Assembly (NCBI RefSeq): GCF_910584445.1 | Contig: NZ_CAJUBO010000003.1 | Location: 89,519 to 153,518 of the forward strand | Direction of reading: 5' to 3' | DNA from: an uncultured Desulfovibrio sp. | Lineage (GTDB): Bacteria > Desulfobacterota > Desulfovibrionia > Desulfovibrionales > Desulfovibrionaceae | Length of the DNA: 64,000 nucleotides | Shown here: piece after piece, positions 49,344-60,520 of the stretch | Numbering within the stretch: position 1 is the first letter of the stretch | Layout of the letters: the number at the start of each line of letters is the position of its first letter | The notes under the pieces: generated by a model | Databases searched by the model: none | Seen by the model: only the letters and a program-made list of their open reading frames with translations | Told to the model about the DNA's origin: nothing | Position numbers and translations under genes: made by a program

Positions 49344-50351
49344 TCAGCGGGTGGCGATATGGAGGAAAAAGTCGCGGTAGGGGCGCCATTTTTCCCCGTC
49401 CAGTTCAGCGGCCAGCATGCCAAAGGCCACGCGGGCATGAACGCGATGGCTTTGGGCCGCGCCCAGGCGCTGGCAATGCTTTTTGGCTTTCCGCAGTCCG
49501 TCGATCATCTCCAGCAAGCTCCGGGCGCGGCTGGTGACATCGTGCCGCGAGATCGCCAACTGACGCCCGTTGGCGGCGATCTCCGCCAGCGCCTGCGGCC
49601 GTTTCAGATAGATGGAGGCGATCCTGGCGGCCTCGGCCGCGTTGTTGCGCGTATATGTGGGCAGGATGTTTTCGCCCGGGCGGAAAAGCTCGTCCATGCC
49701 ATTGCCGCATTTTTCCATCAGCAGCGCCGCGCCCAGGGCCATGGCCTCAAAACAGCGGAAATTGATCTCCGAAAAGGCGGTCTGGTTGAGCACGATCTTG
49801 CTGTCGGCAAAAACGGGACGAAAATCGCCGCTGTGAAAATCGAGCGGCAGCAGGGCATCGAAGCGCTCGAGAAACGGCTTGCGGTCCGGATTGTTCCTGT
49901 GCCCCAGCGTGCCCACGAAAGAAACCGGCACCCGCCGCTCCGCGAAGGGACGGTCCTCCCCGTGCAGCATGCAGAACAGGGGCAGCCAGCGGGCGTCCTG
50001 ACCATCCTCCCGGAACAGGGGCACAAAATCCTTCTGGGCGACGCAGACCATGTCGAAAGTGTGGGCGTAGGGCACATGCCAGGGATTGCAATAGGTATCT
50101 ATGGAATAATACACGGCCGGGCAGGGGATGGCATAGGGGTCGAGCAAAAAGGGCAGGTTGCCGTTGTCGGTATAGATCACCGCGTCGGGAACGAAACCCG
50201 CGGACCGGAGCGCCCGTTCGATCCGCTGCCAGACGACCGGATGCTCGAGCGGCAGATCGGCATCGGCGACATGATCCGCCCCCATGACGGCATGTCCCAG
50301 CGCGCGCAGGGGCGCATTGAGCACTTGCAAGCCCAGACTCAGGATATTCAT
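49344..50351 (-). CDS. CgeB/YkvP-like glycosyltransferase
   Basis: A 335-residue soluble protein resembling glycosyltransferases of the CgeB/YkvP type (GT-B fold). Recognisable parts are YYSIDTYCNPWHVPYAHTFD, VSFVGTLGHRNNPDRKPFLE, and SEINFRCFEAMALGAALLMEK with FRPGENILPTY, the nucleotide-sugar-side region of such enzymes. The ATG at 50351 has GGGGG at good distance; an ATG six bases earlier is possible. It sits between the rplL terminator and rpoB on the same strand, an unusual insertion in a very conserved operon. Acceptor and sugar are unknown; surface polysaccharide or protein glycosylation are guesses. Confidence 0.78.
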   Translation of the reverse strand: MNILSLGLQVLNAPLRALGHAVMGADHVADADLPLEHPVVWQRIERALRSAGFVPDAVIYTDNGNLPFLLDPYAIPCPAVYYSIDTYCNPWHVPYAHTFDMVCVAQKDFVPLFREDGQDARWLPLFCMLHGEDRPFAERRVPVSFVGTLGHRNNPDRKPFLERFDALLPLDFHSGDFRPVFADSKIVLNQTAFSEINFRCFEAMALGAALLMEKCGNGMDELFRPGENILPTYTRNNAAEAARIASIYLKRPQALAEIAANGRQLAISRHDVTSRARSLLEMIDGLRKAKKHCQRLGAAQSHRVHARVAFGMLAAELDGEKWRPYRDFFLHIATR

Positions 50352-50397
50352 GTCCATGCCCCCGGAGCCTATACATGCGGATTTCCCCGGTTCCGGC

Positions 50398-50430
50398 GCA
50401 AAAACGGCGACCCCCGGGGGGGCCGCCGTT
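50398..50430 (-). terminator. Rho-independent terminator after rplL
   Basis: Read on the minus strand: AACGGCGGCCCCC, a short loop, GGGGGTCGCCGTT and TTT. It should end much of the ribosomal-protein transcript before the glycosyltransferase and rpoB. Confidence 0.8.
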
Positions 50431-50470
50431 CCAGCAAGATATCCGGGTGCCGCCCAGCGGCGGCCCAGGC

Positions 50471-50860
50471 TTACTTGATCTCCACTTCGGCGCCGGCCTC
50501 GGTGAGCTGCTTCTTGGCTTCCTCGGCCTCTTCCTTGGAGACGCCCTCCTTGAGGGTGGAGGGGGCGCCGTCCACCTTCTCCTTGGCTTCCTTGAGGCCA
50601 AGGCTGGTCAGGGCGCGCACGACCTTGATGACGCCGATCTTGTTGGCGCCCGCGGCCTTGAGCACCACGTCGAACTCGGTCTTCTCCTCGGCGGCGGCAG
50701 CGGCATCGCCACCAGCGGCCGGAGCGGCCATGACCATGGCGGCAGCCGGGGCGGCAGCGGAAACGCCGAACTTCTCCTCAAGCTCCTTGATGAACTCGGA
50801 AAGCTCGAGGACGGTCATATTGGAAATGAATTCAACCACTTCTTCTTTGGTAACGGCCAT
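50471..50860 (-). CDS. rplL: 50S ribosomal protein L7/L12
   Basis: A 129-residue acidic stalk protein. An N-terminal dimerisation helix region ([22 protein letters not shown]) is followed by an Ala-rich hinge (about residues 35-58) and the conserved C-terminal domain ([24 protein letters not shown]). It binds elongation factors as multimers on L10. It lies 48 bases after rplJ. Confidence 0.97.
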   Translation of the reverse strand: MAVTKEEVVEFISNMTVLELSEFIKELEEKFGVSAAAPAAAMVMAAPAAGGDAAAAAEEKTEFDVVLKAAGANKIGVIKVVRALTSLGLKEAKEKVDGAPSTLKEGVSKEEAEEAKKQLTEAGAEVEIK

Positions 50861-50908
50861 GATGAATCTCCTGATCTTTGGCTGGATGGTTACGCGTCCA
50901 AACCGCCG

Positions 50909-51436
50909 CTAGGCCGCGGCCTTGCCCTTCTGCTCCTCAATAGCCTTGAGGGCGTAGAGCAGGCCACGCAGCATATTGGCGAAGAGCGACACAAAGTTGG
51001 TGGGCACGGCGTTCATGGTGCCGAGCAGCTGGCCGAGCAGCTGCTCCCTGCCGGGCAGCTTTGCCAGGGCCTCGACCTGGTCGGCGGACATCTCCTTGCC
51101 GTCCAGGCTGGCGCAGCGCAGGCTGAACAGCTTGCTCTGCTTGGCAAAGTCACTCAACGCCTTAGCCACCGCCACAGGGTCGTCGAACCCAAAGGCCACG
51201 CCGCAATTCTCATGGAACTTGTCCTTGATGGCGTCGTGGGTGCCGCCGGTAAGAGCGATCCGAGCCAGGGTGTTTTTGACGACATGATATTCGCCGCCCG
51301 CATCGCGCAGGCGCACCCGGAGGTTCGTCAGCTCTTCCACCGGCATGCCCTTGAAGTCCGTGAGCGCCGCAAAGGAGGCCACGTCAGCGCGTGACTTGAT
51401 GGACTCGATGATTACGGCTTTTTCAGACCTGTTCAC
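50909..51436 (-). CDS. rplJ: 50S ribosomal protein L10
   Basis: A 175-residue stalk-base protein ([31 protein letters not shown] at the start; the C-terminal helix is Ala/Lys-rich) that anchors L7/L12 and usually represses its own operon. The start codon is GTG at 51436, which may limit translation. A 190-base spacer with strong secondary structure precedes it, as expected for an L10 leader. Confidence 0.97.
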   Translation of the reverse strand: MNRSEKAVIIESIKSRADVASFAALTDFKGMPVEELTNLRVRLRDAGGEYHVVKNTLARIALTGGTHDAIKDKFHENCGVAFGFDDPVAVAKALSDFAKQSKLFSLRCASLDGKEMSADQVEALAKLPGREQLLGQLLGTMNAVPTNFVSLFANMLRGLLYALKAIEEQKGKAAA

Positions 51437-51626
51437 GTGATACCTCTCACGTCAGGGGTGCCTGGTGGAATGCCGAGCCAAAGATGAAGTCTGGGCAGGA
51501 AATTGAGGGCAAGCCCGCCTGCCGTCTTCGACCCGCATTCCGTTTCCTCAGCCAGTGGTTGCAAAGCAACCCCTGAAAGCCGGACCCGGAGGGAAAAACT
51601 CCGGGCGGGCGCGGAAATGCCGCGCC
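51437..51626 (-). promoter_or_regulatory. Putative L10 leader upstream of rplJ
   Basis: The spacer between rplA and rplJ can form a hairpin CCCGGAG/CTCCGGG right after the rplA stop and GGTTG/CAACC further on, before an unstructured stretch leading to the GTG. Position and size fit the autoregulatory L10 leader known in bacteria; the kink-turn itself could not be confirmed by eye. Confidence 0.5.
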
Positions 51627-52334
51627 CTAGCCTTCAAGAAATTTTTTCACCTGGGTCATGTCGACCTTGAGTCCGGGACCCATGGTGGTGGAAACAGCCA
51701 TGGAGAGCATGTAATTGCCCTTGGCCGCGGAAGGCTTGAGGCGGTTGACCGCTTCCAGCAGGGCCTTGAGGTTGCCCAGCACCTTTTCAGGCCCGAAGGA
51801 GACCTTGCCCAGCGGCGCGTGCAGCACGCCCGCCTTGTCCACCTTGAAGTCCACGCGGCCGGCCTTGAGTTCGTTCACGGCCTTGGCAACGTCAAAGGTG
51901 ACGGAGCCGGTCTTGGCATTGGGCATCAGCCCGCGCGGGCCAAGCACGCGGCCGATCTGGCCCACCAGGGCCATGACGTCCGGGGTGGCAACGGCGGCGT
52001 CGAACTCCAGCCAGCCTTCCTTGATCCGGGCCACAAGGTCCTCGGCGCCCACCACATCGGCGCCGGCGGCCTTGGCCTCGGCCTGCTTCTCGCCCTTGCA
52101 GAACACGGCGACGCGCACCGTCTTGCCCAGCCCATGGGGCAGGGTCACGGCGCCGCGCACCATCTGATCGGAATACTTGGGGTCCACACCAAGGCGCAGG
52201 GCCACGTCCACGGTCTCGTCAAACTTGGCGAACGCCGCGCCCAGGGACTTGCTCACCGCGTCCTCGACGCTGTAGCGCTCCTGCACGTCGCAGGACTCGA
52301 CCGCCTTACGGAAATTCTTGCCATGCTTGGGCAT
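51627..52334 (-). CDS. rplA: 50S ribosomal protein L1
   Basis: A 235-residue rRNA-binding protein. [13 protein letters not shown] at the start, [37 protein letters not shown] and [18 protein letters not shown] are diagnostic. It shapes the L1 stalk at the ribosomal E site and can repress its own operon. It lies 141 bases after rplK. Confidence 0.97.
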   Translation of the reverse strand: MPKHGKNFRKAVESCDVQERYSVEDAVSKSLGAAFAKFDETVDVALRLGVDPKYSDQMVRGAVTLPHGLGKTVRVAVFCKGEKQAEAKAAGADVVGAEDLVARIKEGWLEFDAAVATPDVMALVGQIGRVLGPRGLMPNAKTGSVTFDVAKAVNELKAGRVDFKVDKAGVLHAPLGKVSFGPEKVLGNLKALLEAVNRLKPSAAKGNYMLSMAVSTTMGPGLKVDMTQVKKFLEG

Positions 52335-52475
52335 GTTACAATCCTTTGCTTATCTCCTGACGTCGCCGGATCTGGGTCGGCGCGGCAGTACGAGTGATGG
52401 TCAGAAAACGGCGCCTTTGCCGGAAGCGCCATGCGGCGGCCTGTTACGGCCGTGCGCGCGGCGCGGCCCATGCCG

Positions 52476-52898
52476 CTATCTGATGTCGATGCCCATGCTC
52501 CGGGCCGTGCCCGCGATGGATTTCATGGCCGCCTCAAGGCTTGCGGCGTTGAGATCCGGCAGCTTGAGCCTGGCGATCTCTTCCACCTGGGCCTGGGTGA
52601 GGCTGCCGACCTTGGTGCGGTTCGGCTCGCCGGAACCCTTTTCGATCTTGGCCGCCTTCATGATCAGCACCGCCGCGGGAGGCGTCTTGGTGATGAAGGT
52701 GAAGGAACGGTCGGCATAGACGGTGATGACCACCGGAATGATCATCCCCTTCTGGTCCTGCGTCCGCGCATTGAATTCCTTGCAGAAACCCATGATGTTC
52801 AGGCCGTGCTGGCCCAGGGCCGGACCCACCGGGGGCGACGGATTGGCGGCACCGGCGGGAATCTGCAGCTTGATCTTGGCAACTTCTTTTTTAGCCAT
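52476..52898 (-). CDS. rplK: 50S ribosomal protein L11
   Basis: A 140-residue protein ([31 protein letters not shown], the Pro-rich thiostrepton-site signature) that binds the GTPase-associated region of 23S rRNA and takes part in RelA activation. It starts 53 bases after nusG. Confidence 0.98.
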   Translation of the reverse strand: MAKKEVAKIKLQIPAGAANPSPPVGPALGQHGLNIMGFCKEFNARTQDQKGMIIPVVITVYADRSFTFITKTPPAAVLIMKAAKIEKGSGEPNRTKVGSLTQAQVEEIARLKLPDLNAASLEAAMKSIAGTARSMGIDIR

Positions 52899-52951
52899 TT
52901 CTCACATCCTTCATCTCAGACGCGCCCCGAAACGAACGGCGCGGGGCAGGT

Positions 52952-53548
52952 TCACCCCTTGGAGACCTGCCCGAAATCCAGCTCCACCGGGGTCTGCCGC
53001 CCGAAAATGGACACCGAGACGCGCAGTTTCCCCTTGTCGTGGTTCACATGCTCCACAACGCCATTGAACCCGTCGAACGGCCCTTCAATGACGCGCACAT
53101 CATCGCCGACCTCAAAGTTGAACTTGGGACGCGGCGTTTCCTGACGCATCTCCATGAGCCTGAGGATGCGCTCCGCCTCACCGTCGCGCATGGGCGCGGG
53201 CCGGTTCTTGCCGCCCACGAAGCCCGTCACCTTGGGGATGGACTGCACGAGATGCCAGGAAAGATCGGTCATGACCATGCGCACCATGATGTAGCCGGGA
53301 TAAAACTTGCGCGTGGTCGTGCGGGATTTTTCGCCGTGGCGGCTCGGCTCCTGCACCTTTTCGGTGGGCACCACCACTTCCTCGATGAGTCCCTGGTCCT
53401 GCCCGGTGCGGCACATTTCGGCAATGGTCTTCTGCACGCGCTGCTCGAAGCCCGAGTAGGTGTGCACGATATACCAGCGCGCCTTCTTCCCGGCTTCCGG
53501 CGCGCCGGCCTCCCCGCCGGGGACGGTTTCGTCAACGGAATCGTTCAT
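52952..53548 (-). CDS. nusG: Transcription termination/antitermination protein NusG
   Basis: A 198-residue transcription factor bridging RNA polymerase with Rho or the ribosome. The NGN domain (KKARWYIVHTYSGFEQRVQ, then RKFYPGYIMVRMVM) is followed by the KOW domain (VGDDVRVIEGPFDGFNGVVE). A short acidic N-terminal extension of about 20 residues precedes the core. The ATG at 53548 lies 8 bases after secE; an upstream open frame to 53683 is the secE gene in another frame. Confidence 0.97.
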   Translation of the reverse strand: MNDSVDETVPGGEAGAPEAGKKARWYIVHTYSGFEQRVQKTIAEMCRTGQDQGLIEEVVVPTEKVQEPSRHGEKSRTTTRKFYPGYIMVRMVMTDLSWHLVQSIPKVTGFVGGKNRPAPMRDGEAERILRLMEMRQETPRPKFNFEVGDDVRVIEGPFDGFNGVVEHVNHDKGKLRVSVSIFGRQTPVELDFGQVSKG

Positions 53549-53556
53549 AGCGGCCT

Positions 53557-53796
53557 TCAGGACAGTATGGTCTTGATCAGGCTCGACAGGCCAAGGTCTA
53601 TCAGGCCCAGAATGACGGCCATGACGGCCACGAAGCCCAGGACCGCCAGCGTCGCCTTGCGCGTCTCCTTGAGCGTGGGCCAAGTGACCTTGCGCAGTTC
53701 AGCCTTGGCGGCTTCCACATAACGGATGAAGCGCGTGATGGGATTCGGCGTCTTTTCGGCCCTGTCGTCCACGGCCTGCGCCTGCTTCTTTGCCAT
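53557..53796 (-). CDS. secE: Protein translocase subunit SecE
   Basis: A 79-residue single-helix translocon subunit. The conserved amphipathic part YVEAAKAELRKVTWPTLKET precedes the membrane helix at about residues 49-73. A start three codons earlier (53805) is possible. It stands in its usual place between tRNA-Trp and nusG. Confidence 0.95.
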   Translation of the reverse strand: MAKKQAQAVDDRAEKTPNPITRFIRYVEAAKAELRKVTWPTLKETRKATLAVLGFVAVMAVILGLIDLGLSSLIKTILS

Positions 53797-53821
53797 AGCG
53801 TGCATCCCGGAAGATAAAAAA

Positions 53822-53898
53822 TGGCAGGGCAGGAGGGATTCGAACCCCCAACTTGCGGTTTTGGAGACCGCCGCTCTAGCCGTTAGAGCTACTGCCCT
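53822..53898 (-). tRNA. tRNA-Trp (anticodon CCA)
   Basis: A 77-base cloverleaf with acceptor AGGGCAG/CTGCCCT, anticodon loop CTCCAAA and an encoded CCA end, located between rpmG and secE as in many proteobacteria. Confidence 0.96.
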
Positions 53899-53943
53899 GC
53901 GCGCCGCCGGGGGAAGAGGGTCCCCTCCCCCGGCGGAAAGTGA

Positions 53944-54093
53944 CTACCTGGTTTCGCGATGCAACGTGTGCTTCTTGTCCCAGGGGCAATACTTTTTCAT
54001 TTCCAGACGCCCGGTGGTGTTCTTCTTGTTCTTCCGGGTGCTGTAGTTGCGCCGCTTGCACTCGGTGCAAGCCAGAATGACGTTGACTCTCAT
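53944..54093 (-). CDS. rpmG: 50S ribosomal protein L33
   Basis: A 49-residue ribosomal protein too short for most gene finders. It reads [19 protein letters not shown] at the start and ends [16 protein letters not shown], matching bacterial L33 over its whole length. Cys9 and Cys12 with a further Cys near residue 36 recall the zinc-type form, although the fourth ligand is not a Cys. It begins 4 bases after tuf and precedes tRNA-Trp. Confidence 0.95.
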   Translation of the reverse strand: MRVNVILACTECKRRNYSTRKNKKNTTGRLEMKKYCPWDKKHTLHRETR

Positions 54094-54097
54094 GGCC

Positions 54098-55291
<1,194 letters not shown>

Positions 55292-55454
55292 CTTACGTCT
55301 CCCTGGAAAAAAATTGCTGTTTCGGTTCCACTCCGCCGCCGCCGGCAGGGCAACGACGTCTGTCGCGTAACCAGGGGCGCGGCGCGCCCGAATCTTTCCC
55401 TGTTCCCAGGGAAGCGCATCGGCGGGGAGTCAGGATCGGGAAACCCTGCAGGAA

Positions 55455-55530
55455 TGGAGCGGGAAACGGGATTCGAACCCGCAACCCTCAGCTTGGAAGG
55501 CTGATGCTCTAGCCGTTGAGCTATTCCCGC
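55455..55530 (-). tRNA. tRNA-Gly (anticodon TCC)
   Basis: A 76-base cloverleaf, acceptor GCGGGAA, anticodon loop CTTCCAA, encoded CCA end. It is the last tRNA before tuf. Confidence 0.96.
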
Positions 55531-55698
55531 ACAGTGGCGGCGCATTTTCGCGCACCGGGCGCATCACCCGGCGTCCGCCGCGCCGTAGTTCCCCGACAGT
55601 CTCACTGTCTCCTACAGCCAAGGCAGCCATATCGTCTCCCCGCATCGCCCGTCCGGGCCGGAAACGGAAGCCGCCCGGCTTCCGCAGGATGCAAGGGA

Positions 55699-55784
55699 TG
55701 GTGGAGGGGGGTGGATTTGAACCACCGAAGTCTCACGACGACAGATTTACAGTCTGTTCCCTTTGGCCACTCGGGAACCCCTCC
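55699..55784 (-). tRNA. tRNA-Tyr (anticodon GTA)
   Basis: An 86-base class II tRNA with long variable arm, acceptor GGAGGGG, anticodon loop CTGTAAA and encoded CCA. A 168-base spacer without a gene separates it from tRNA-Gly. Confidence 0.96.
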
Positions 55785-55828
55785 CCACATGCCGCAAAAG
55801 CCGCGCAGGGCCTTTGTTCAGCGTCTCG

Positions 55829-55904
55829 TGGAGCTGGCGATGGGACTCGAACCCGCAACCTGCTGATTACAAATCAGCTGCTCTGCCAGTTGAGCTACGC
55901 CAGC
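55829..55904 (-). tRNA. tRNA-Thr (anticodon TGT)
   Basis: A 76-base cloverleaf, acceptor GCTGGCG, anticodon loop TTTGTAA, encoded CCA. It is the first gene of the tRNA-tuf transcription unit. Confidence 0.96.
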
Positions 55905-55916
55905 GGCAAGTTGCTT

Positions 55917-55944
55917 TCTTAACCACTTTCACTTTTCTTGGCAA
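55917..55944 (-). promoter_or_regulatory. Candidate promoter of the tRNA-tuf operon
   Basis: On the minus strand TTGCCA, 16 bases, TTAAGA in an AT-rich patch, with a start expected about 6 bases before tRNA-Thr. The -10 match is weak; the position is the main support. Confidence 0.35.
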
Positions 55945-55981
55945 GCAAAAAATATGTTTTCCGCCGCAGGAAACTCCGGTT

Positions 55982-56836
55982 TCAGCGCCGCCGGGCCACG
56001 GTGCAGCGCGCATGCCCGGCAAGATCCGCGCGCGTGCGCGGTCCGTCCAGGCCTTCGGCCGCCAGCAGGCCGCGCACCGCCGCCCCCTGTCCGGCGCCGT
56101 GCTCCACGATGACATGTCCCCCCCGGCGCAGCAGGCGGCGCGCCCCGGCGCAGACCGCGGCCAGATGCGCCAGCCCGCCGCGCGGCGAAAACAGCGCCGC
56201 CGCCGGCTCGAAGCGCAGCACTTCGTCCATGACTTCTCCGCGCTCGGACTCGCCTATATAGGGAGGATTGCTGATCACAAGATCAAAGGAATGTTCCCGC
56301 AGCGGCGGCGCGAAAAGATCGCCCCGCGCAAGCGCAATCCGCGCGTCCTCCCCGGGGGGCAGGAGCGCCACGGCGTTTTCCCGCGCCACGGCGAGCGCCT
56401 CCGCGCTTGCCTCCAGCAGGATGCCCCGCCAGGCGGGCCGCTCGCAGACCAGGGTGAGTCCGATGCAGCCGCCCCCGGCGCCGAGATCGACAAAATCCAC
56501 CGGCGTCGGCGGCAGAAGCTCCAGCGCGGTCTCCACAAGAAGCTCTGTTTCCGGACGCGGCACGAGCGTATGCCGCGTGACGCGAAAATCCCGGCTGAAA
56601 AATTCCCGCTTCCCGAGGATGTGGGCCAGGGGTTCGCCCGTGGCGCGCCGCGCCGCCAGCGCCTCCAGCCTGTCGGACTCGGCCGCGCTCAGCGGGCGTT
56701 CCGGCAGGAGCGCCACGCCGAGCTTGTCCAGCCCCAGGGCATGGGCGCAGAGCAGGCGCGCGCAAAGGCGGGGGCTGTCCACCCCCGCCTTGTGCAGACG
56801 TTCGGCAATATCGCGTTCATGGTCGGCCAGGCGCAT
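55982..56836 (-). CDS. prmC: Peptide chain release factor N5-glutamine methyltransferase PrmC
   Basis: A 284-residue SAM-dependent enzyme that methylates the GGQ glutamine of release factors. The helical N-terminal domain is followed by LVPRPETELLVE, the SAM motif VDLGAGGGCIGL and the catalytic N-P-P-Y (ISNPPYIGE). It starts 17 bases after lon on the same strand rather than next to prfA, its usual neighbour. Confidence 0.94.
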   Translation of the reverse strand: MRLADHERDIAERLHKAGVDSPRLCARLLCAHALGLDKLGVALLPERPLSAAESDRLEALAARRATGEPLAHILGKREFFSRDFRVTRHTLVPRPETELLVETALELLPPTPVDFVDLGAGGGCIGLTLVCERPAWRGILLEASAEALAVARENAVALLPPGEDARIALARGDLFAPPLREHSFDLVISNPPYIGESERGEVMDEVLRFEPAAALFSPRGGLAHLAAVCAGARRLLRRGGHVIVEHGAGQGAAVRGLLAAEGLDGPRTRADLAGHARCTVARRR

Positions 56837-56853
56837 GGCTCTCGGCGTTGGGT

Positions 56854-59454
56854 TCAGGCCGAAGGCCTGTCTGGCAGGCGGGTGACCGGGGTCCTTCTCC
56901 GGCGCGGCAGGGGCGCCTCGCCCGTTTTTTTGCCGCTCCCGGCGGCGCGCTTGCCGTTGACGCCGGCGGCCGCGCCGCCCGCGAAGGCCAGGGCCAGCAC
57001 CTCATCATACCGGCGCACGGGATGCACCCTGATGCGCTTGAGCAGGTCGCCGGGAACGTCCTCAAGGTCCTTGACGTTCTGGTGCGGGATGATCACATGC
57101 CCAAGCCCGCGCGCCACGCCGGCGAGGATCTTTTCCTTGATGCCGCCCACGGGCAGCACCCGGCCCCGCAGGGTGATCTCGCCGGTCATGCACAGGTCGG
57201 CGCGCGCCGGCCGCCCGGTGAGCGCGGAAATGAGCGCCGTGGTCAGCGTCACCCCCGCCGAGGGGCCGTCCTTGGGGGTGGCGCCGGCGGGCACATGGAT
57301 GTGCAGGTCCTGCTTGCCCGCAAAGGCCGGGTCCAGCCCCAGGATCTCCGCGCGGGAGCGGATGTAGCTCAGGGCCGCCTGGGCGCTTTCCTTCATGACA
57401 TCGCCGAGCTGGCCCGTGAGCAGGAGCGCCCCCTTGCCCTTGACCGCCGAGGCCTCCACGGTGAGGACTTCGCCGCCCGCGGGCGTCCAGGCGAGGCCCA
57501 GGGCCATGCCCGGATCAAGCTCTGCCTCGGACTCGTCTTCCAGAAAGCGCGGCGCGCCCAGCAGCTTTTCCACCTCCGCCGGGGTGACGCGGAAGGGTCC
57601 CCTGGCGCCCTCGGCCTTGCGCCGCGCCAGTTTGCGGCACACGGCGCCGAGTTCGCGCTCCAGATTCCGCACCCCGGCCTCACGCGTGTATTCGCTGATG
57701 ATCTTGTCCAGGGCGGCGTCGGCCAGGCGCACGTCGCCGGGCTTGAGTCCGGCGTCGGCCACGCGTTTGGGCAGCAGGTGGCGCTTGCCGATCTCGGCCT
57801 TTTCCTGCCGGGTGTAGCCCGGAAGGGTGATGACCTCCATGCGGTCGCGCAGGGCCGCCGGGATGGTGTCCACATGGTTGGCGGTGCAGAGGAACAGCAC
57901 GCGCGACAGGTCGAAGGGCACGTTGAGGTAGTGGTCGCTGAAGGTGTTGTTCTGCTCGGGGTCCAGCACTTCCAGCAGCGCGGAGGAGGGATCGCCGCGA
58001 AAATCCGCGCCGAGCTTGTCCACTTCGTCAAGGACGATGACCGGGTTGCGCGTGCCCGCCTGGCGCAGGGCCTGGAGTATCCTGCCCGGCATGGCGCCGA
58101 TATAGGTGCGCCGGTGACCGCGGATCTCGGCCTCGTCATGCATGCCGCCAAGAGAGAGACGCTGGAACCTGCGCCCGAGCGCCCGGGCGATGGAGCGGCC
58201 GAGCGAGGTCTTGCCCACCCCGGGAGGGCCGGAAAAACAGAGGATGCTTCCCTTGGAGCGGGGGTTGAGCTTACGCACGCTGAGAAACTCGAGGATCCGC
58301 TCCTTGACCTTGTCAAGCCCGCAGTGGTCCTCGTCGAGGATGTCACGCGCGCGGGCGATGTCGAGCCGGTCGCGGGACTGCTTTTTCCACGGCAGCTCGG
58401 CGAGCCATTCCAGATAGGCGCGCAGGACGGAGGCCTCGGAGGAGTCCGCATGCATGGACGCCAGACGCCGGAGCTGGCGGTCGGCCTCGGCGCGGGCCTC
58501 TCCGCTCAGGCCGGCCTTGTCCAGGGCTTCCCTGAGGGACGCCATGTCGTCGTCGGACTCGTCCTCGGCGTCGCCCAGCTCGTGGCGGATGGCCTTGAGC
58601 TGCTCCCGGAGGAAATACTCCTTCTGCGCCTTGTCCATGCCCTCGCGGGCCGCGCCCTGGATGCGCGCCTGCACGGTGGCGACCTCCAGCTCGTGCTGGA
58701 GGCGCTCATGCACCAGGCGCAGGCGCTCCACCGGGTCCACGGACTCGAGGATGGCCTGGGCATCGGCCATCTTCATCCGCAGGTTGGCGGCGATGATGTC
58801 CGCCAGGCGGCCGGGATCGTCCACGCCCTGGAGCACGCCGAGAATATCCGGCGAGGAGATGCCGCGCAGGGAAAGCACCTTTTCGCTCTGCTCGCGCACG
58901 GCGCGCAGCAGGGCCTCCACGTCGGCGCCCTCCGCCACGGGCGGTTCCGCCACATGCTCCACGCGGGCCTCCAGATACGGCTCGGCCTGGCGGTATCCCG
59001 CCACGCGCGCGCGGCTCACGCCCTGGACGAGCACCTTGAGGCGCGAATCCGGCATCCTGAGCATCCGCATGACCTGCACCACGGTGCCGGTCTCGTAAAG
59101 ATCGGCCGGGCCGGGATCTTCCACGCCCTCCTCGCGCTGGGCCACCACCAGCAGGTGCCGTCCGCGCCGCACCGCCGCCTCCACGGCCCTGACGGATTTT
59201 TCCCGGCTGATGAAGAGCGGCAGGATCATGTAATTGAACACCACCACATCGCGCACGGGCAGCACCGGAAGCACGGGCGGCAGGGTCCGCTCCGCATCGG
59301 CGGGTCCGCCGGTTTCGCCGTCCTGACGCGCGGCGTCGGCGGCGGCATCGGCCGCGAGGGCTTCGCCGGGTGCCCCGGCCCGAGGGTCCATATCGTCATC
59401 CGCAGGGCTTGCGCCCTCCGGGAAGGTATCGGGATTCTTGGTATCGTCGGCCAT
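56854..59454 (-). CDS. lon: ATP-dependent protease Lon
   Basis: An 866-residue cytoplasmic AAA+ protease. An N-terminal substrate domain ([21 protein letters not shown]), a coiled-coil section, the ATPase domain with Walker [10 protein letters not shown] and Walker [10 protein letters not shown], and the peptidase domain with Ser732 (DGPSAG) and Lys773 ([10 protein letters not shown]) occur in order. Compared with E. coli Lon (784 residues) it has an acidic, Ala-rich N-terminal lead of about 45 residues and a basic tail. The ATG at 59454 follows GGGGGAAACC; the frame is open further up but without likeness. Confidence 0.96.
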   Translation of the reverse strand: MADDTKNPDTFPEGASPADDDMDPRAGAPGEALAADAAADAARQDGETGGPADAERTLPPVLPVLPVRDVVVFNYMILPLFISREKSVRAVEAAVRRGRHLLVVAQREEGVEDPGPADLYETGTVVQVMRMLRMPDSRLKVLVQGVSRARVAGYRQAEPYLEARVEHVAEPPVAEGADVEALLRAVREQSEKVLSLRGISSPDILGVLQGVDDPGRLADIIAANLRMKMADAQAILESVDPVERLRLVHERLQHELEVATVQARIQGAAREGMDKAQKEYFLREQLKAIRHELGDAEDESDDDMASLREALDKAGLSGEARAEADRQLRRLASMHADSSEASVLRAYLEWLAELPWKKQSRDRLDIARARDILDEDHCGLDKVKERILEFLSVRKLNPRSKGSILCFSGPPGVGKTSLGRSIARALGRRFQRLSLGGMHDEAEIRGHRRTYIGAMPGRILQALRQAGTRNPVIVLDEVDKLGADFRGDPSSALLEVLDPEQNNTFSDHYLNVPFDLSRVLFLCTANHVDTIPAALRDRMEVITLPGYTRQEKAEIGKRHLLPKRVADAGLKPGDVRLADAALDKIISEYTREAGVRNLERELGAVCRKLARRKAEGARGPFRVTPAEVEKLLGAPRFLEDESEAELDPGMALGLAWTPAGGEVLTVEASAVKGKGALLLTGQLGDVMKESAQAALSYIRSRAEILGLDPAFAGKQDLHIHVPAGATPKDGPSAGVTLTTALISALTGRPARADLCMTGEITLRGRVLPVGGIKEKILAGVARGLGHVIIPHQNVKDLEDVPGDLLKRIRVHPVRRYDEVLALAFAGGAAAGVNGKRAAGSGKKTGEAPLPRRRRTPVTRLPDRPSA

Positions 59455-59471
59455 GGTTTCCCCCTGAAAAC

Positions 59472-60164
59472 TCAGAGAACCTTGCACTGTGTGATGCTGT
59501 AGCAATCGCCATCGGTGATGATGACGTGGTCCAGAAAGCGAAGCCCCAGGCACGGGGCGAGACGTTGCAGCTCCGCCGTGAGCGCCAGGTCGGGCTGCGA
59601 GGGGTGCGTGTCGCCGCCCGGGTGATTATGCACAAGGATGATGCCGCTCGCCTTGCGCGCCAGCGCAACTTCCAGCACATCGCGCGGCTGGACGGCCACC
59701 GCGCTCACACCGCCCCGGTTCAGACGCTCCCAGGCGGTGAGCCGGTTCTGCGCGTCCACCAGGGCGATCCACGATTCCTCATGCGGACAGGCCGCCAGCC
59801 GCTCCCGCGCCATATGGGCGACAGCTTCAGGAGAGGCCAGCACTTCCCGCCGGCGGAGCGGCGAGGACGCGCGCCGCGCCAGCACCTCGCGCAGCAGCTG
59901 CCAGAAGGCCAGCAGGCCGGGTCCGAAGCCCGGCACCTGCGCCAGCTCGTCGGGCCTGGCGTCCAGCGCGCCGCGGATGCTCCCGAAACGGCGCAGCAAT
60001 TCCTTGGCAAGCGGTTTCGTATCCTTGCGGCGCAGGACATGGCCCAGCAGAAGTTCCACGACCTCGTAATCGGCCACGGCCTGCGGCTCGCGGACGAGCC
60101 GCTCGCGGAGACGGGCGCGGTGGCCGGCATGGGCAGGCGGGGAAGCCTCGGCGCTGGCTGACAT
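59472..60164 (-). CDS. radC: RadC/JAB domain protein
   Basis: A 230-residue protein of the RadC family. An N-terminal UPF0758-type helix-hairpin-helix part ([29 protein letters not shown]) precedes a JAMM metalloprotease-like motif, [14 protein letters not shown], which keeps the His, Ser and Asp metal ligands. Its role in DNA repair is disputed in the literature. It lies 17 bases upstream of lon and is probably co-transcribed. The ribosome site is poor. Confidence 0.93.
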   Translation of the reverse strand: MSASAEASPPAHAGHRARLRERLVREPQAVADYEVVELLLGHVLRRKDTKPLAKELLRRFGSIRGALDARPDELAQVPGFGPGLLAFWQLLREVLARRASSPLRRREVLASPEAVAHMARERLAACPHEESWIALVDAQNRLTAWERLNRGGVSAVAVQPRDVLEVALARKASGIILVHNHPGGDTHPSQPDLALTAELQRLAPCLGLRFLDHVIITDGDCYSITQCKVL

Positions 60165-60358
60165 AGAGTAAGCAGTCCTGGACGTTTGACAAGGGCGGCC
60201 CCGGCGGATCAGCGGGCCGGACGGGCCTGTCTACCGCACTTCGGGGCAAAAGCAAAGGCTCTGTCAGACAATATGGCAATATGGTTGGTGGATATTCCGG
60301 ATTCCGTCTGGAGCGAAGCGACAGACGGGTGCTGGTGCCGGAAGAATCCGAAAAAATA
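60165..60358. other. Spacer, nothing recognised
   Basis: About 190 bases upstream of radC, leading into the palindromic element at 60359. No gene or clear promoter was seen. Confidence 0.4.
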
Positions 60359-60520
60359 CGATGCTTCGAGGCTGGCAAGGAAGAGAAAATTTTTCGCAGG
60401 GAGTGTACTCACGTACTCGACCAAGAAAAATTTTCTCTGACGCAGCCCGCATCGAAGCCATTCGGAGGGCGCGCCGCAGGCGCGTTTGCGTTGCCGCGCG
60501 AAGCGCGGCTTACGCAAATG
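60359..60520. repeat. Palindromic non-coding element between radC and holA
   Basis: A nested set of inverted repeats. The core is a perfect 14-bp pair, AGAGAAAATTTTTC at 60382-60395 and its complement at 60425-60438, around a loop containing GAGTGTACTC. Imperfect outer arms (ATGCTTCGAGGCTGGC and GCAGCCCGCATCGAAGC) extend it to about 100 bases. A further hairpin, TTTGCGT to ACGCAAA with a GCGCGG core, follows at about 60485-60518. It looks like a mobile palindromic unit (MITE or REP-like) or a structured RNA. Open frames here are short and follow the palindrome, so I read them as non-genes. Confidence 0.6.
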
